Positions 37,837 through 46,857 of a DNA stretch of 64,000 nucleotides are shown here, in pieces; positions within the stretch are counted from its first letter, which is position 1, and each line of letters opens with the position of its first letter. The notes beneath the pieces were generated by a model, which made no database searches, was not told the origin of the DNA, and saw only the letters and a list, made by a program, of their open reading frames with translations. A program made the translations under genes and the position numbers. Origin of the DNA: Hoyosella rhizosphaerae (lineage in GTDB: Bacteria; Actinomycetota; Actinomycetes; Mycobacteriales; Mycobacteriaceae); contig NZ_BMJH01000002.1 in assembly GCF_014643175.1 (NCBI RefSeq), positions 124,001 through 188,000 on the forward strand, read 5' to 3'.

Positions 37837-39494
37837 AGTGGAATGTTCCCATGCTTCTTGGGGGGCAGGTTCACAACTTTGCGTTCAAGCAATCGCAATG
37901 CTGTGGATACGTGCCAGCGTGTGTGAGATGGCGGAATGACTGCGTCGAGGTACCCACGTTCAGCCGCCATATAGGGGTTAACCAGCGTGTCTTCGTATTC
38001 CTGCTGCAACTGCAAGCGAAGCGCGTCGACATCTTCACCGTTCTTTGCCGCTTCGAGAAGTTTGCGTCGGTATACGAAGCCGACGGCGCCGGAGGCTCCC
38101 ATGACCGCGATCTGCGCTGTTGGCCAAGCGATGTTGACGTCGGCGCCCATGTGCTTGGATCCCATGACGTCATACGCTCCGCCGTAAGCCTTACGAGTGA
38201 TGACGGTGATCTTGCCAACCGTTGCTTCGCCGTAGGCATAGAGCAATTTGGCGCCGCGACGGATGATGCCGTTGAACTCCTGGTCGGTTCCGGGCAGGAA
38301 CCCGGGTACATCGACAAGTGTGAGGATCGGGACATTGAACGCGTCGCAAGTGCGTACGAATCGAGCGGCCTTCTCAGACGCTGCGATGTCGAGAGTTCCA
38401 GCGAATTGCGTGGGCTGGTTTGCCACGATTCCGACGCTCCGGCCCTCCACACGGGCGAAGCCGCACAGGATGTTCATTGCCCGTTGTGCTTGAACTTCGA
38501 GGAATTCGCCGTCGTCCACAATGCGGGAGATGACGTCGTGCATGTCGTAAGGCTGGTTCGGTGAATCGGGAATGATCGTGTCGAGTTCAAGGTCTTCTGC
38601 AGTGAGCGAGTCCTCAGCGCTGCCGGAAATTGGCGACTCGGCTGGGAAGCGTGGTGCTTCACCGCGGTTATTGCTGGGGAGGAAGCTCAGCAATTCCTTG
38701 ACGTACTCAAGGGCGTCAGTCTCATCGTTTGCTACATAGTGCGCCACGCCGGATTTCACCATGTGGGTATGCGCGCCGCCCAGTTCCTCCATGGTGACTT
38801 CTTCGCCCGTGACGGTCTTGATGACGTCGGGGCCCGTGACGAACATCTGTGAGGTCTTGTCCACCATGACGACGAAGTCGGTGAGTGCAGGCGAATACAC
38901 GTGACCGCCCGCGGCGGGCCCCATGATCAGCGAAATCTGGGGGATGACGCCGGAAGCCAGCACGTTTCGGTGGAAAATCTGCCCGTACAGGCCAAGCGAG
39001 ACCACGCCTTCCTGAATGCGGGCACCTGCGCCTTCGTTGACACCAATAAGGGGGCGTCCTGTTTTGATCGCGAGGTCCATTACCTTGACGATTTTCTCGC
39101 CATACACCTCGCCGAGGCTGCCGCCGAAAACAGCGGCGTCCTGGCTAAATATGCACACTTCGCGGCCGTCGATAGTGCCGTAACCGGTGATGACACCATC
39201 GCCGAGCGGGCGGTTGTCTGCCAGGCCGAAATTGGTAGATCGGTGCCGGGCAAGCGCATCGAGTTCGACGAATGATCCTTCGTCGAGAAGCAAGTTGATG
39301 CGTTCTCGCGCGGTGAACTTGCCTTTGTCGTGCACTTTTTGCACGGCAGCTTCGCCGACGGGCATCTTGGCTTCGTCGAGGCGTCGCTGTAGGTCGGCAA
39401 GTTTGCCTGCGGTGGTGTGAATATCGGCTGCCGCGTCCGACGCTCCCGTCGGCGCGTCGGTTGAGGTTCGCTCGGGCTCGGTGACACTGGTCAT
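37833..39494 (-). CDS. accD5: Acyl-CoA (propionyl-CoA) carboxylase beta subunit AccD5
   Basis: 553 residues, carboxyltransferase. The N- and C-terminal crotonase-like halves carry [19 protein letters not shown] (oxyanion hole), [20 protein letters not shown] (acyl-CoA site), [19 protein letters not shown] and [20 protein letters not shown] (biotin side). AccD5 transfers carboxyl from AccA3 biotin to propionyl-CoA, giving methylmalonyl-CoA. I chose ATG 39494 ([15 protein letters not shown]); the open frame upstream is not conserved. The 116-base gap to divergent birA holds the promoter. Confidence 0.96.
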   Translation of the reverse strand: MTSVTEPERTSTDAPTGASDAAADIHTTAGKLADLQRRLDEAKMPVGEAAVQKVHDKGKFTARERINLLLDEGSFVELDALARHRSTNFGLADNRPLGDGVITGYGTIDGREVCIFSQDAAVFGGSLGEVYGEKIVKVMDLAIKTGRPLIGVNEGAGARIQEGVVSLGLYGQIFHRNVLASGVIPQISLIMGPAAGGHVYSPALTDFVVMVDKTSQMFVTGPDVIKTVTGEEVTMEELGGAHTHMVKSGVAHYVANDETDALEYVKELLSFLPSNNRGEAPRFPAESPISGSAEDSLTAEDLELDTIIPDSPNQPYDMHDVISRIVDDGEFLEVQAQRAMNILCGFARVEGRSVGIVANQPTQFAGTLDIAASEKAARFVRTCDAFNVPILTLVDVPGFLPGTDQEFNGIIRRGAKLLYAYGEATVGKITVITRKAYGGAYDVMGSKHMGADVNIAWPTAQIAVMGASGAVGFVYRRKLLEAAKNGEDVDALRLQLQQEYEDTLVNPYMAAERGYLDAVIPPSHTRWHVSTALRLLERKVVNLPPKKHGNIPL

Positions 39495-39610
39495 GGCGGG
39501 AGTGTATCGAGAAAGTGGTGCTTCGCGTTGATGCAGGGCCTCCAAAACTAGTGGACGATACCTAAGCGATATAGCTATTGCAGGAAATCGTGCGCCGTAG
39601 GGTCGTACCC

Positions 39611-40447
39611 ATGACGACGCAACCTGGAGTCCCGATGGATGTGGAACGGATCCGTTCGGAGCTACTTTCTCAGCCCCACCGTCCCCTGTGGCGAACTGTC
39701 GACTTGGTTGATGAAACAGGTTCGACCAACGCTGATCTACTTGCGCGGGCGCGTGGTGGTACATCCGAAGCTGTGCTGTTCGCCGAAAACCAAACATCGG
39801 GCCGTGGGCGGCATGATCGCACGTGGCTCACGCCGCCGGGGTATTCGTTGATCACGTCAGTTGTGGTGACAGCGCATTCGGTGACACCGGACAAACTTGG
39901 TTGGATTCCGCTCATTACCGGGGTGTCGTTGGCGACTTCGCTGCGCAGAGTGGCGGGCGTCGATGCGGTCTTGAAGTGGCCCAACGATGTGATGGTGGGG
40001 GAGCGAAAAATCGCGGGTGTACTCGCGGAAATCGCGTCAGTGCCAGGTTCGCCGCGGGTGGTCATCGGGTTCGGTATCAATGTCGCACATGCCGAGTCGG
40101 AGCTACCTGTGCCACACGCGACGTCACTGTTCGTCGAAACCGGGCGAGCCATTGATCGAAATGTACTGGCAGTGGACGTGCTTACGCAGTTGAGTGCTGA
40201 CTTGACAGGGTGGTTAGCCGCGAGCGGTGCGACGGCAGATGTTGGTCGTCGGTACCGGGCGTTGTGCGGCACACTTGGGCGCAGAGTGTCCGTCGAGCTA
40301 CCGAACGACACCGTCACCGGTGTGGCGGAATCCGTGGACGACGTGGGGTGTCTGCGCATCCGTCGTACTGGTCAGGAAAACCAACCAGGTGGGGGCGTTC
40401 TCACAGTGTCTGCAGGTGACGTCACGCATCTTCGCGGGGCACAATAG
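39611..40447 (+). CDS. birA: Biotin-[acetyl-CoA-carboxylase] ligase
   Basis: BirA activates biotin as biotinyl-AMP and attaches it to the Lys of EAMKM in AccA-type proteins. The 278-residue protein is the short class without an N-terminal DNA-binding domain, so it is not expected to be a repressor. Seen: [11 protein letters not shown], the biotinyl-AMP loop [35 protein letters not shown] and a C-terminal SH3-like part. ATG 39611. Divergent from accD5, whose complex it serves. Confidence 0.94.
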   Translation: MTTQPGVPMDVERIRSELLSQPHRPLWRTVDLVDETGSTNADLLARARGGTSEAVLFAENQTSGRGRHDRTWLTPPGYSLITSVVVTAHSVTPDKLGWIPLITGVSLATSLRRVAGVDAVLKWPNDVMVGERKIAGVLAEIASVPGSPRVVIGFGINVAHAESELPVPHATSLFVETGRAIDRNVLAVDVLTQLSADLTGWLAASGATADVGRRYRALCGTLGRRVSVELPNDTVTGVAESVDDVGCLRIRRTGQENQPGGGVLTVSAGDVTHLRGAQ

Positions 40448-40452
40448 CAACT

Positions 40453-40992
40453 ATGTCTTTTCCATCGGGTGCGCCGAGTTCCGGCGAACGGGTCTTGATG
40501 TACCGGCACCCGCATTGGAAGATGCTGATCGGCCCAATAATTGTGGTGATTTTTGCCACAGGGATTGCGGGCGTTCTCATCGGCGCACTCGAAGCAAATG
40601 CGCCAGGCGGAGCCCGTGAAGTCGGAATGCTGGCAGTTGTGTGCGTGTGGGCACTTGTCGTCTCGCGACGGTTCGTTCGCCCATACGTGAGTTGGTGGCG
40701 TACGGCACTGGTCATCACAACCCACAGGATCGCGATCCGAGAGGGGCTGTTTAAGCGCCGGGGGTTCGATATCCCACTTCAGCGCGTCGCTGGCGTGCGG
40801 TACAAGAGGGGGATGCTGGACCGGATTGCCCACACAGGAACTCTCTGTATTGCGCCGATTGGTGAACCTCCATTCGAGTTTGCCCATGTCCCTGAAGCCA
40901 AGCTCACTCACGCGGTGCTGTATCACCAGATTTTCGGGAACACTCCGGCGCCTCGGCAGCGAAAGTTTTTTGGTCTTGTCAAGGCTCGTTGA
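40453..40992 (+). CDS. PH-domain membrane protein (Rv3278c family)
   Basis: 179 residues. Two transmembrane helices (LIGPIIVVIFATGIAGVLIG and GMLAVVCVWALVV) follow a cytoplasmic start. A bacterial PH domain (bPH2-like) comes next with the pattern WWRTALVITTHRIAIREGLFKRRGFDIPLQRVAG, here residues about 75-110, then GTLCIAPIGEPPFEFAHVPE. Function unknown; conserved between birA and purK in this order. Five bases after the birA stop, so co-transcribed. Confidence 0.85.
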   Translation: MSFPSGAPSSGERVLMYRHPHWKMLIGPIIVVIFATGIAGVLIGALEANAPGGAREVGMLAVVCVWALVVSRRFVRPYVSWWRTALVITTHRIAIREGLFKRRGFDIPLQRVAGVRYKRGMLDRIAHTGTLCIAPIGEPPFEFAHVPEAKLTHAVLYHQIFGNTPAPRQRKFFGLVKAR

Positions 40993-41037
40993 CCGCCGAC
41001 CCGCCACGTCGGCCACTTTCTCACTATTGTTGTTCGC

Positions 41038-41721
41038 GTGAGAACTGTGCTGCTCGCTGAAGATGATGACGCAATCGCCGCCCCGCTTTCGCGGGCCCTC
41101 GAACGTGAGGGTTATGACGTCCAGGTGGCGTCAACGGGCGACGACGCCTTGCGGCAAATGCTCGGTGGAACGTGGGATCTGCTACTTCTTGACCTCGGCC
41201 TGCCGGGAATGGATGGGCTTGAGGTCTGCCGTCAGATCCGGACACACGGCATTGATATCCCTGTGCTGATGCTGACAGCCCGCACGGATGAGGTCGATTT
41301 TGTTGTCGGCCTTGACGCCGGAGCTGACGACTATGTGGGTAAGCCGTTTAGGCTCGCAGAACTTCTGGCAAGGGTGCGTGCCTTGATGCGACGCCGCGGG
41401 GGCTCGGCAGACGAACCTTCGATCGAAATCGGAGACATTTACCTGGACAAGCCCGCGCGGCGCGTGACGAGAAACGGCAAAGAACTGACATTGGCGAATA
41501 AAGAGTACGAACTCCTGAAGTTGCTGATGGAACGGGCAGGCGAGGTCGTGCCCCGTGACGAGATCCAGCGAGAGGTCTGGGGAGACGTTGACCTGCGCGG
41601 ATCGAAGACTTTGGATATGCATATGTCGTGGCTGCGCCGAAAGATCGGCGACGAAGGCCGGGAACTCGGACGTCGCATATCAACGGTGCGCGGTGTTGGA
41701 TTTCGATTTAATGCAGAGTGA
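41038..41721 (+). CDS. OmpR-family response regulator
   Basis: 227 residues. The receiver domain has AEDDDAIAAPL (acidic pair), phospho-Asp in LLLLDLGLPGMDG, LMLTARTDEVD and the Lys of YVGKPFRLAELLARV. The winged-helix DNA-binding domain has LTLANKEYELLKLLMERAG, the recognition helix around GSKTLDMHMSWLRRKI and the C-terminal VRGVGFRF hairpin. GTG 41038. It precedes its kinase by 39 bases. The regulon is unknown; an envelope-stress or metal-response role is possible but not shown. Confidence 0.9.
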   Translation: MRTVLLAEDDDAIAAPLSRALEREGYDVQVASTGDDALRQMLGGTWDLLLLDLGLPGMDGLEVCRQIRTHGIDIPVLMLTARTDEVDFVVGLDAGADDYVGKPFRLAELLARVRALMRRRGGSADEPSIEIGDIYLDKPARRVTRNGKELTLANKEYELLKLLMERAGEVVPRDEIQREVWGDVDLRGSKTLDMHMSWLRRKIGDEGRELGRRISTVRGVGFRFNAE

Positions 41722-41760
41722 TCTCGGTGCCACGCGCGGCCTGGAAAGAGTGGTTTCCAG

Positions 41761-43089
41761 GTGAGGATCCGGCTGCTTTTGTCGACTGTCGCCGTGGTGG
41801 TGGTCGTGGCTATGGTGCTGGGTATCCCACTCATGTTTACAGCGTGGCGATTGGTGGAGGACTTCACCCGAGACGACATGCAACGCCGACTCGACCAAGT
41901 GGCAACGGAAGTTCGTTTTCAGCAGGGCCAGGAAGGTCTCATCAGGGGACGCCTCAATGTTGACAGACTGGAACCCGTAGTTCCAGAGGGCGGCCGCCTT
42001 GAGGTCATCTACCCGACACCCCTCGATAGTGCGTCCCGTGTGTCGATTGGCGAGCCGTTTGTGGAGAACGCGGTTCAAGAGTCGTTGGCCATGGGTGTGT
42101 CCGGTTCATTGCGACTCGAAATCCCGCCATATGAGATGCGGGCGACGCAATGGCGAGCAATCGCTGTCGTCGGGGGGCTCTTGGTGATGTCGATCGCGGC
42201 GGGTTCAGTGGTAGCGCACGTCACGGCTCGTCGGCTCGCTGACCCGCTGAGCGATGTCGCTGCCCGCGCCGCACGATTAGGCGCCGGAGATTTTCGCCCG
42301 GACCCACGCAGACACGGAATTGTTGAACTAGACCGCGTCTCCGACGTGCTCGACTCCGCGAGCGTGGAAATTTCCGAACGCCTCCAGCGTGAACGGAGTC
42401 TCGTTGGTGATGTGTCGCACCAGTTACGGAGTCGATTGACCGCCGTGCGCCTGCGACTCGATGAACTCGCTTTCCATCCCGACCCTGAAGTGGTGACTGA
42501 AGCAAACGAAGCGATGGCGCAGGTTGATCGCCTCACACAGGCTGTAAACGACCTCGTGAGGGCATCCCGCGACCAGAACCGTACCGACACCGTGGCCATC
42601 GATGTGATGGCGGAGCTTCGATCACTTATCGAGGACTGGGAACCGCAATATCGTGATCAAAACCGCTCCCTAATGTTGTACGGACAGGACGGTGTGACCG
42701 CGCATGCAACCGGTTCGCGCCTTCGCGAAGCGGTTTCTGTCCTGGTCGACAATGCCCTCGCGCACGGTTCAGGTCGGTGCACTATTCGAGTGCGCAATGT
42801 TCGGTTCGGAGCGGATCGCCGTGAAATGGTGTGCGTTGAAGTCACCGACGAAGGCAGCGGAATTCCCGACAGCATCGCATCGCGCATTTTTGAGCGCGGG
42901 TTCTCCGGCAGAAATTCATCAGGCGTAGGGCTCGCTCTAGCTCGCGCTCTTGTCGAAGCTGACGGGGGTCGCATGGAGCTGCAAGCGCGCAGCCCGGCGG
43001 TCTTCGCGATCTTTGTGCCGACGCAAAACGAACCAATTCTTCCGCTGGTGCGTGATCACGGTGGCGGCGGACCACTAGAACCTCGCTAG
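41761..43089 (+). CDS. HAMP-domain sensor histidine kinase
   Basis: 442 residues. TM1 at residues 1-28, a short extracellular sensor (about 29-140), TM2 at about 142-162, HAMP (about 163-215), the dimerisation/phosphoacceptor helix with SLVGDVSHQLRSRLTAVRL (His about residue 220), and HATPase with N-box AVSVLVDNALAHG, G1 DEGSGIPD and G2 GVGLALARALVEADGG. Partner of the regulator just upstream. GTG 41761. The stop overlaps the stop of the frameshifted gtrA tail on the other strand (43086-43088). Confidence 0.9.
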   Translation: MRIRLLLSTVAVVVVVAMVLGIPLMFTAWRLVEDFTRDDMQRRLDQVATEVRFQQGQEGLIRGRLNVDRLEPVVPEGGRLEVIYPTPLDSASRVSIGEPFVENAVQESLAMGVSGSLRLEIPPYEMRATQWRAIAVVGGLLVMSIAAGSVVAHVTARRLADPLSDVAARAARLGAGDFRPDPRRHGIVELDRVSDVLDSASVEISERLQRERSLVGDVSHQLRSRLTAVRLRLDELAFHPDPEVVTEANEAMAQVDRLTQAVNDLVRASRDQNRTDTVAIDVMAELRSLIEDWEPQYRDQNRSLMLYGQDGVTAHATGSRLREAVSVLVDNALAHGSGRCTIRVRNVRFGADRREMVCVEVTDEGSGIPDSIASRIFERGFSGRNSSGVGLALARALVEADGGRMELQARSPAVFAIFVPTQNEPILPLVRDHGGGGPLEPR

Positions 43090-43190
43090 CTGTGACCCAA
43101 CTCTAGTTCGTACAAGTCTTCCGGGGTGGGGAGCACCACTGTCGAACCGGCAGCTGCCCCGCGCACGTCTTCATCAGGGAAAACCCATTT
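43086..43190 (-). other. Stranded C-terminal coding tail of gtrA in the next frame
   Basis: In the -1 frame relative to the gtrA stop, 43190 to 43086 encodes 34 residues, KWVFPDEDVRGAAAGSTVVL then PTPEDLYELELGHS, with a stop at 43086-43088. 'RKWVFPDED' is the usual end of a GtrA final helix. Deleting one base near 43191 joins it in frame to FWAMR of gtrA. The restored gene would end exactly at the convergent kinase stop. Confidence 0.75.
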
Positions 43191-43686
43191 GGCGCATCGC
43201 CCAGAAGCGGAAAATCATCTGCAGAATATTGCCGATCAAGTACGCACTGACGAAGTCCGCAATATTCTCCGTCGTCAAAGACACGTTTGGTACGCGGAGT
43301 CCGAAAACGTACGACGAGATCCACAGCGGAATAAACGCCAAGACCACGCCACCTGCGCTGACCACGAAGAACAGGAACGCTTCGTGGTGGCGCTCGCGGC
43401 CGCCCCGATTCTTAAACGACCACTCCCGGTTGAGGACGTAGGACAAAATCACGGCAAGGACACCAGCAATGATTTTTGCGGTCACCGGGTTGCTCGCCAA
43501 GATCGTCAACTTGAGCGAGTAGAAAATTGCGAGGTCGAAGATGAATGTTGTCCCACCCACAATGGCGAACTTGATGAACTCGCGATGCTTGAGCGCTAAC
43601 CCACGGTAGGGCTGTGGAATGCGCGAGATAACGCCGTCGGCCAGGGACACAAGTCCGCAGTCTACTGAACAAATCGCGTACGGCAC
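43174..43686 (-). CDS. GtrA-family membrane protein, C-terminus frameshifted
   Basis: As read, 170 residues: four transmembrane helices beginning HREFIKFAIVGGTTFIFDLA, then AKIIAGVLAVILSYVLNREWSF, FLFFVVSAGGVVLAFIPLW and IADFVSAYLIGNILQMIFRFW, the GtrA signature for flipping polyprenyl-linked sugars. It stops after MRQMGFP, where relatives read RKWVFP plus a tail; that tail is present in another frame (43190-43086). The change is a one-base shift near 43188-43194. It is either a real mutation or a sequencing/assembly error. Start uncertain: GTG 43686 or GTG 43650. Counterpart of Rv3277. Confidence 0.85.
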   Translation of the reverse strand: MPYAICSVDCGLVSLADGVISRIPQPYRGLALKHREFIKFAIVGGTTFIFDLAIFYSLKLTILASNPVTAKIIAGVLAVILSYVLNREWSFKNRGGRERHHEAFLFFVVSAGGVVLAFIPLWISSYVFGLRVPNVSLTTENIADFVSAYLIGNILQMIFRFWAMRQMGFP

Positions 43687-43809
43687 GCAGTTACGTGGCG
43701 AGCCGTGGGACGCGACACGTTTTCATTCCTAGATAGTTGTCTGCCACCATAGATATTTGTGGGAACAGACCAGGTTAGAGCGCCGCAATATCAGCGCACA
43801 GCAAACGCC

Positions 43810-45015
43810 ATGCCAACAGTCGTGATGGTAGGCGGTGGGCAACTAGCCCGAATGACACATCAAGCAGCTATTGCGCTTGGTCAATCGTTGCGTGTACTAG
43901 CTGCTTCGCCAGATGAATCTGCCGCGCAGGTCGCGCGCGACGTCGTCCTCGGCCGCCATGATGACCTTGATGCACTGCGGAAAGCCGCGAGCGGAAGCAC
44001 CGTTCTCACATTCGACCACGAGCATGTTCCGCCGCAGCACCTCGAAACGCTGATCAGCGAAGGGGTGAATGTTCAGCCACCACCGGCAGCGTTGATTCAT
44101 GCTCAGGACAAACTCATCATGCGTCGTCGGTTGGAGGCCATAGGAGCCCCGGTCCCACCCTTCGCGGAAGTGCAATCGGTCGCTGACGCTGAAAAGTTCG
44201 CCGAAACACACGGGTATCCCTTTGTGCTCAAAGCAACACGTGGTGGGTATGACGGCAAGGGCGTCTGGATCGTCGATAACGCAGCAGAGCTGGAGAAATT
44301 GGTAACTGAGAGTCTCGCTGCGGGAACGACACTCCTCGCGGAGGAAAAAGTCAACATGCGCCGTGAATTGTCGGCCATGGTGGCGAGGTCACCGCTCGGC
44401 CAAGGTGCCACGTGGCCAGTAGTGGAGACAGTGCAGCGCAACGGGGTTTGCGCCGTCGTGATGGCACCTGCACCTGCGCTCGCAGACTCGACAGCGGCCC
44501 AAGCCCAACAGTTGGCGTTGCGTATCGCGGAAACCCTCGGCGTCACGGGTTGTCTTGCCGTCGAACTGTTTGAAACCGAGGACGGTCGGATCCTCGTCAA
44601 TGAGCTCGCGATGCGGCCCCACAACTCCGGTCACTGGACAATGGATGGCGCCGTGACCTCGCAGTTCGAACAGCACATCCGCGCAACCTTGGATTACCCG
44701 CTAGGCGACACTTCGCCAACAGCACCGGTCACGGTTATGGCCAATATCCTCGGTGCCGATAACCCGCCGACCATGAGCATGGACGAACGCGTCCATCACT
44801 TGTGTGCGCGGATGCCCGAGGCGAAGGTTCACCTCTATGGCAAAGGTGAGCGGCCTGGACGTAAATTGGGACACGTCAATGTGCGTGGAACAGGCACCGG
44901 TTCTCACCATGACGCCGAATACGTTCACCAGGTGCGAGAAAAAGCCGAGATGGCCGCACACTGGCTAATACATGCGGTGTGGACCGACGGATGGGACCCC
45001 CACAGTGGCCATTAA
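43810..45015 (+). CDS. purK: N5-carboxyaminoimidazole ribonucleotide synthase PurK
   Basis: PurK makes N5-CAIR from AIR, ATP and bicarbonate in purine synthesis. ATP-grasp protein, 401 residues from ATG 43810: VVMVGGGQLARMTHQAAIAL, FVLKATRGGYDGKGVWIV (ATP-binding loop), LAVELFETEDGRILVNELAM (metal-binding Glu/Asn) and RPHNSGHWTMDGAVTSQFEQ. A GTG at 43759 would add 17 residues; neither start has a visible SD, and M. tuberculosis PurK has an extension of similar length. Followed by purE after 55 bases. Confidence 0.94.
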   Translation: MPTVVMVGGGQLARMTHQAAIALGQSLRVLAASPDESAAQVARDVVLGRHDDLDALRKAASGSTVLTFDHEHVPPQHLETLISEGVNVQPPPAALIHAQDKLIMRRRLEAIGAPVPPFAEVQSVADAEKFAETHGYPFVLKATRGGYDGKGVWIVDNAAELEKLVTESLAAGTTLLAEEKVNMRRELSAMVARSPLGQGATWPVVETVQRNGVCAVVMAPAPALADSTAAQAQQLALRIAETLGVTGCLAVELFETEDGRILVNELAMRPHNSGHWTMDGAVTSQFEQHIRATLDYPLGDTSPTAPVTVMANILGADNPPTMSMDERVHHLCARMPEAKVHLYGKGERPGRKLGHVNVRGTGTGSHHDAEYVHQVREKAEMAAHWLIHAVWTDGWDPHSGH

Positions 45016-45070
45016 GAAAGACAGTGGCCAGTAAGAAGCTCAGCGAAACGAGTTCAAGGAGCACACAGCA

Positions 45071-45577
45071 GTGACCGCACCAAGCCCGCACGTTGGCCTG
45101 ATCATGGGCAGCGACTCCGATTGGCCCGTCATGGAGGCCGCAGCAGAGGCACTAGCAGAGTTTGGTGTGCCATTTGAGGTAGGAGTCGTGTCCGCCCATC
45201 GAACGCCGCAGCGAATGCTGGATTACGCATCAAGCGCAGCTGAACGCGGGATACGCGTCATCATCGCCGGGGCCGGGGGAGCGGCACACCTACCTGGAAT
45301 GGTTGCATCAGCCACACCGTTGCCCGTCATCGGCGTACCGGTACCACTGAAGTACCTCGATGGGATGGATTCGCTACTCTCGATTGTGCAGATGCCCGCT
45401 GGAGTGCCGGTGGCGACTGTGTCCATCGGTGGAGCTCGCAATGCGGGGCTGCTTGCAGTGCGCATTCTCGCCGCATCGGACCCACAGTTGCAGCGCGCAA
45501 TGGTCACGTTCCAAGAGGGCCTACATCAGATGGTTCTCGACAAGGACGAGGCTTTGCGCCGCACGCTGCTCGGGTAG
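45071..45577 (+). CDS. purE: N5-carboxyaminoimidazole ribonucleotide mutase PurE
   Basis: PurE converts N5-CAIR to CAIR, the step after PurK. The 168-residue protein has [35 protein letters not shown] (catalytic His region), [20 protein letters not shown] and [16 protein letters not shown]. Class I PurE. GTG 45071 with AAGGAG nine bases upstream. Operon with purK. Confidence 0.96.
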   Translation: MTAPSPHVGLIMGSDSDWPVMEAAAEALAEFGVPFEVGVVSAHRTPQRMLDYASSAAERGIRVIIAGAGGAAHLPGMVASATPLPVIGVPVPLKYLDGMDSLLSIVQMPAGVPVATVSIGGARNAGLLAVRILAASDPQLQRAMVTFQEGLHQMVLDKDEALRRTLLG

Positions 45578-45688
45578 AGCACCTTCGCCTACGGGTACGA
45601 TCTGATCGACACCTTTTTTGCTACCGCGTGCCTTACACGGGCATACACTCACGACAACTATCACATAGTCACTAAAGGAGCTGCACCA

Positions 45689-46849
45689 ATGGCTGGCAAC
45701 CCCGATTTCGACCTCTTCCAGCTTGCTGACGAGCACAACGAACTACGGGCAGCCATCCGCGCCCTCTGTGAAAAAGAAATTGCACCGCACGCCGCTGATG
45801 TAGACGAGAATGAGCGTTTTCCCGAAGAGGCGCTAGCAGCCTTGAATGCGTCAGGGTTCAGTGCAGTTCACGTTCCTGACGAGTATGACGGACAGGGCGC
45901 TGACTCGGTCGCGACGTGCATTGTGATCGAGGAAGTTGCTCGCGTGTGCGCCTCCTCGTCGCTGATTCCTGCAGTGAACAAACTTGGCACCATGGGCCTC
46001 ATTTTGAGTGGTTCCGAAGAACTGAAGCGTCAGGTTTTGCCGTCGCTTGCATCGGGCGAAGCCATGGCATCGTATGCGCTTTCCGAGCGTGAAGCCGGAT
46101 CTGACGCAGCCGCCATGCGAACGCGAGCAAAAGCCGATGGCGACGATTGGATCCTCAACGGAACCAAGTGTTGGATCACTAACGGTGGTAAGTCGACGTG
46201 GTACACCGTGATGGCTGTGACAGACCCAGACAAGGGTGCCAACGGCATCTCTGCCTTTATGGTCCACAAGGACGATGAAGGCTTCGTGGTTGGCCCCAAG
46301 GAAAAGAAGCTCGGCATCAAGGGTAGCCCGACAGCGGAACTGTACTTCGAGAACTGCCGTATCCCCGGCGACCGGATCATCGGCGAACCCGGAACTGGTT
46401 TCAAGACGGCGTTGCAAACCCTCGACCACACACGGCCCACCATCGGCGCGCAAGCCGTCGGCATCGCCCAGGGTGCGCTTGATGCGGCTATCGACTACGC
46501 CAAGGATCGCAAGCAATTCGGCTCATCGATCTCGTCGTTCCAAGGCGTGCAGTTCATGATCGCCGATATGGCTATGAAGGTTGAGGCAGCTCGCCTCATG
46601 GTTTACCACGCAGCCGCACGCGCGGAGCGTGGCGAAAGCAACCTCGGTTTCATCTCGAGTGCGTCAAAGTGCTTCGCCTCAGACGTTGCCATGGAGGTCA
46701 CCACCGATGCAGTTCAGATCTTCGGTGGCGCCGGCTACACCCGCGATTTCCCTGTCGAGCGCATGATGCGTGACGCCAAGATCACACAGATCTACGAAGG
46801 CACCAACCAGATTCAGCGCGTGGTTATGTCACGCGCCCTTCTGCGCTGA
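45689..46849 (+). CDS. fadE25: Acyl-CoA dehydrogenase FadE25
   Basis: 386 residues, FAD enzyme of beta-oxidation (2,3-dehydrogenation of acyl-CoA). Seen: YALSEREAGSDAAAM (FAD contact), ILNGTKCWITNGG, RKQFGSSISSFQGVQFMIADM and QIFGGAGYTRDFPVERMMRD, followed by IYEGTNQIQRVVM with the catalytic Glu of YEGTNQI. The order purK-purE-fadE25 is that of M. tuberculosis Rv3276c-Rv3274c. ATG 45689 with AAAGGAG nine bases upstream. Confidence 0.95.
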   Translation: MAGNPDFDLFQLADEHNELRAAIRALCEKEIAPHAADVDENERFPEEALAALNASGFSAVHVPDEYDGQGADSVATCIVIEEVARVCASSSLIPAVNKLGTMGLILSGSEELKRQVLPSLASGEAMASYALSEREAGSDAAAMRTRAKADGDDWILNGTKCWITNGGKSTWYTVMAVTDPDKGANGISAFMVHKDDEGFVVGPKEKKLGIKGSPTAELYFENCRIPGDRIIGEPGTGFKTALQTLDHTRPTIGAQAVGIAQGALDAAIDYAKDRKQFGSSISSFQGVQFMIADMAMKVEAARLMVYHAAARAERGESNLGFISSASKCFASDVAMEVTTDAVQIFGGAGYTRDFPVERMMRDAKITQIYEGTNQIQRVVMSRALLR

Positions 46850-46857
46850 TACAAGCC

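Noticed and set aside
39555-39590. Near-palindrome around ATATAGCTAT in the accD5/birA gap as a BirA operator
   Set aside because: This BirA lacks the DNA-binding domain, so an operator for it is not expected; the sequence may just be a -10 element.
43740-43762. Possible leaderless GTG start of purK at 43759 after a TAGATAT element
   Set aside because: The element ends too close to the GTG for a normal -10 spacing, so I kept ATG 43810 and noted the alternative.
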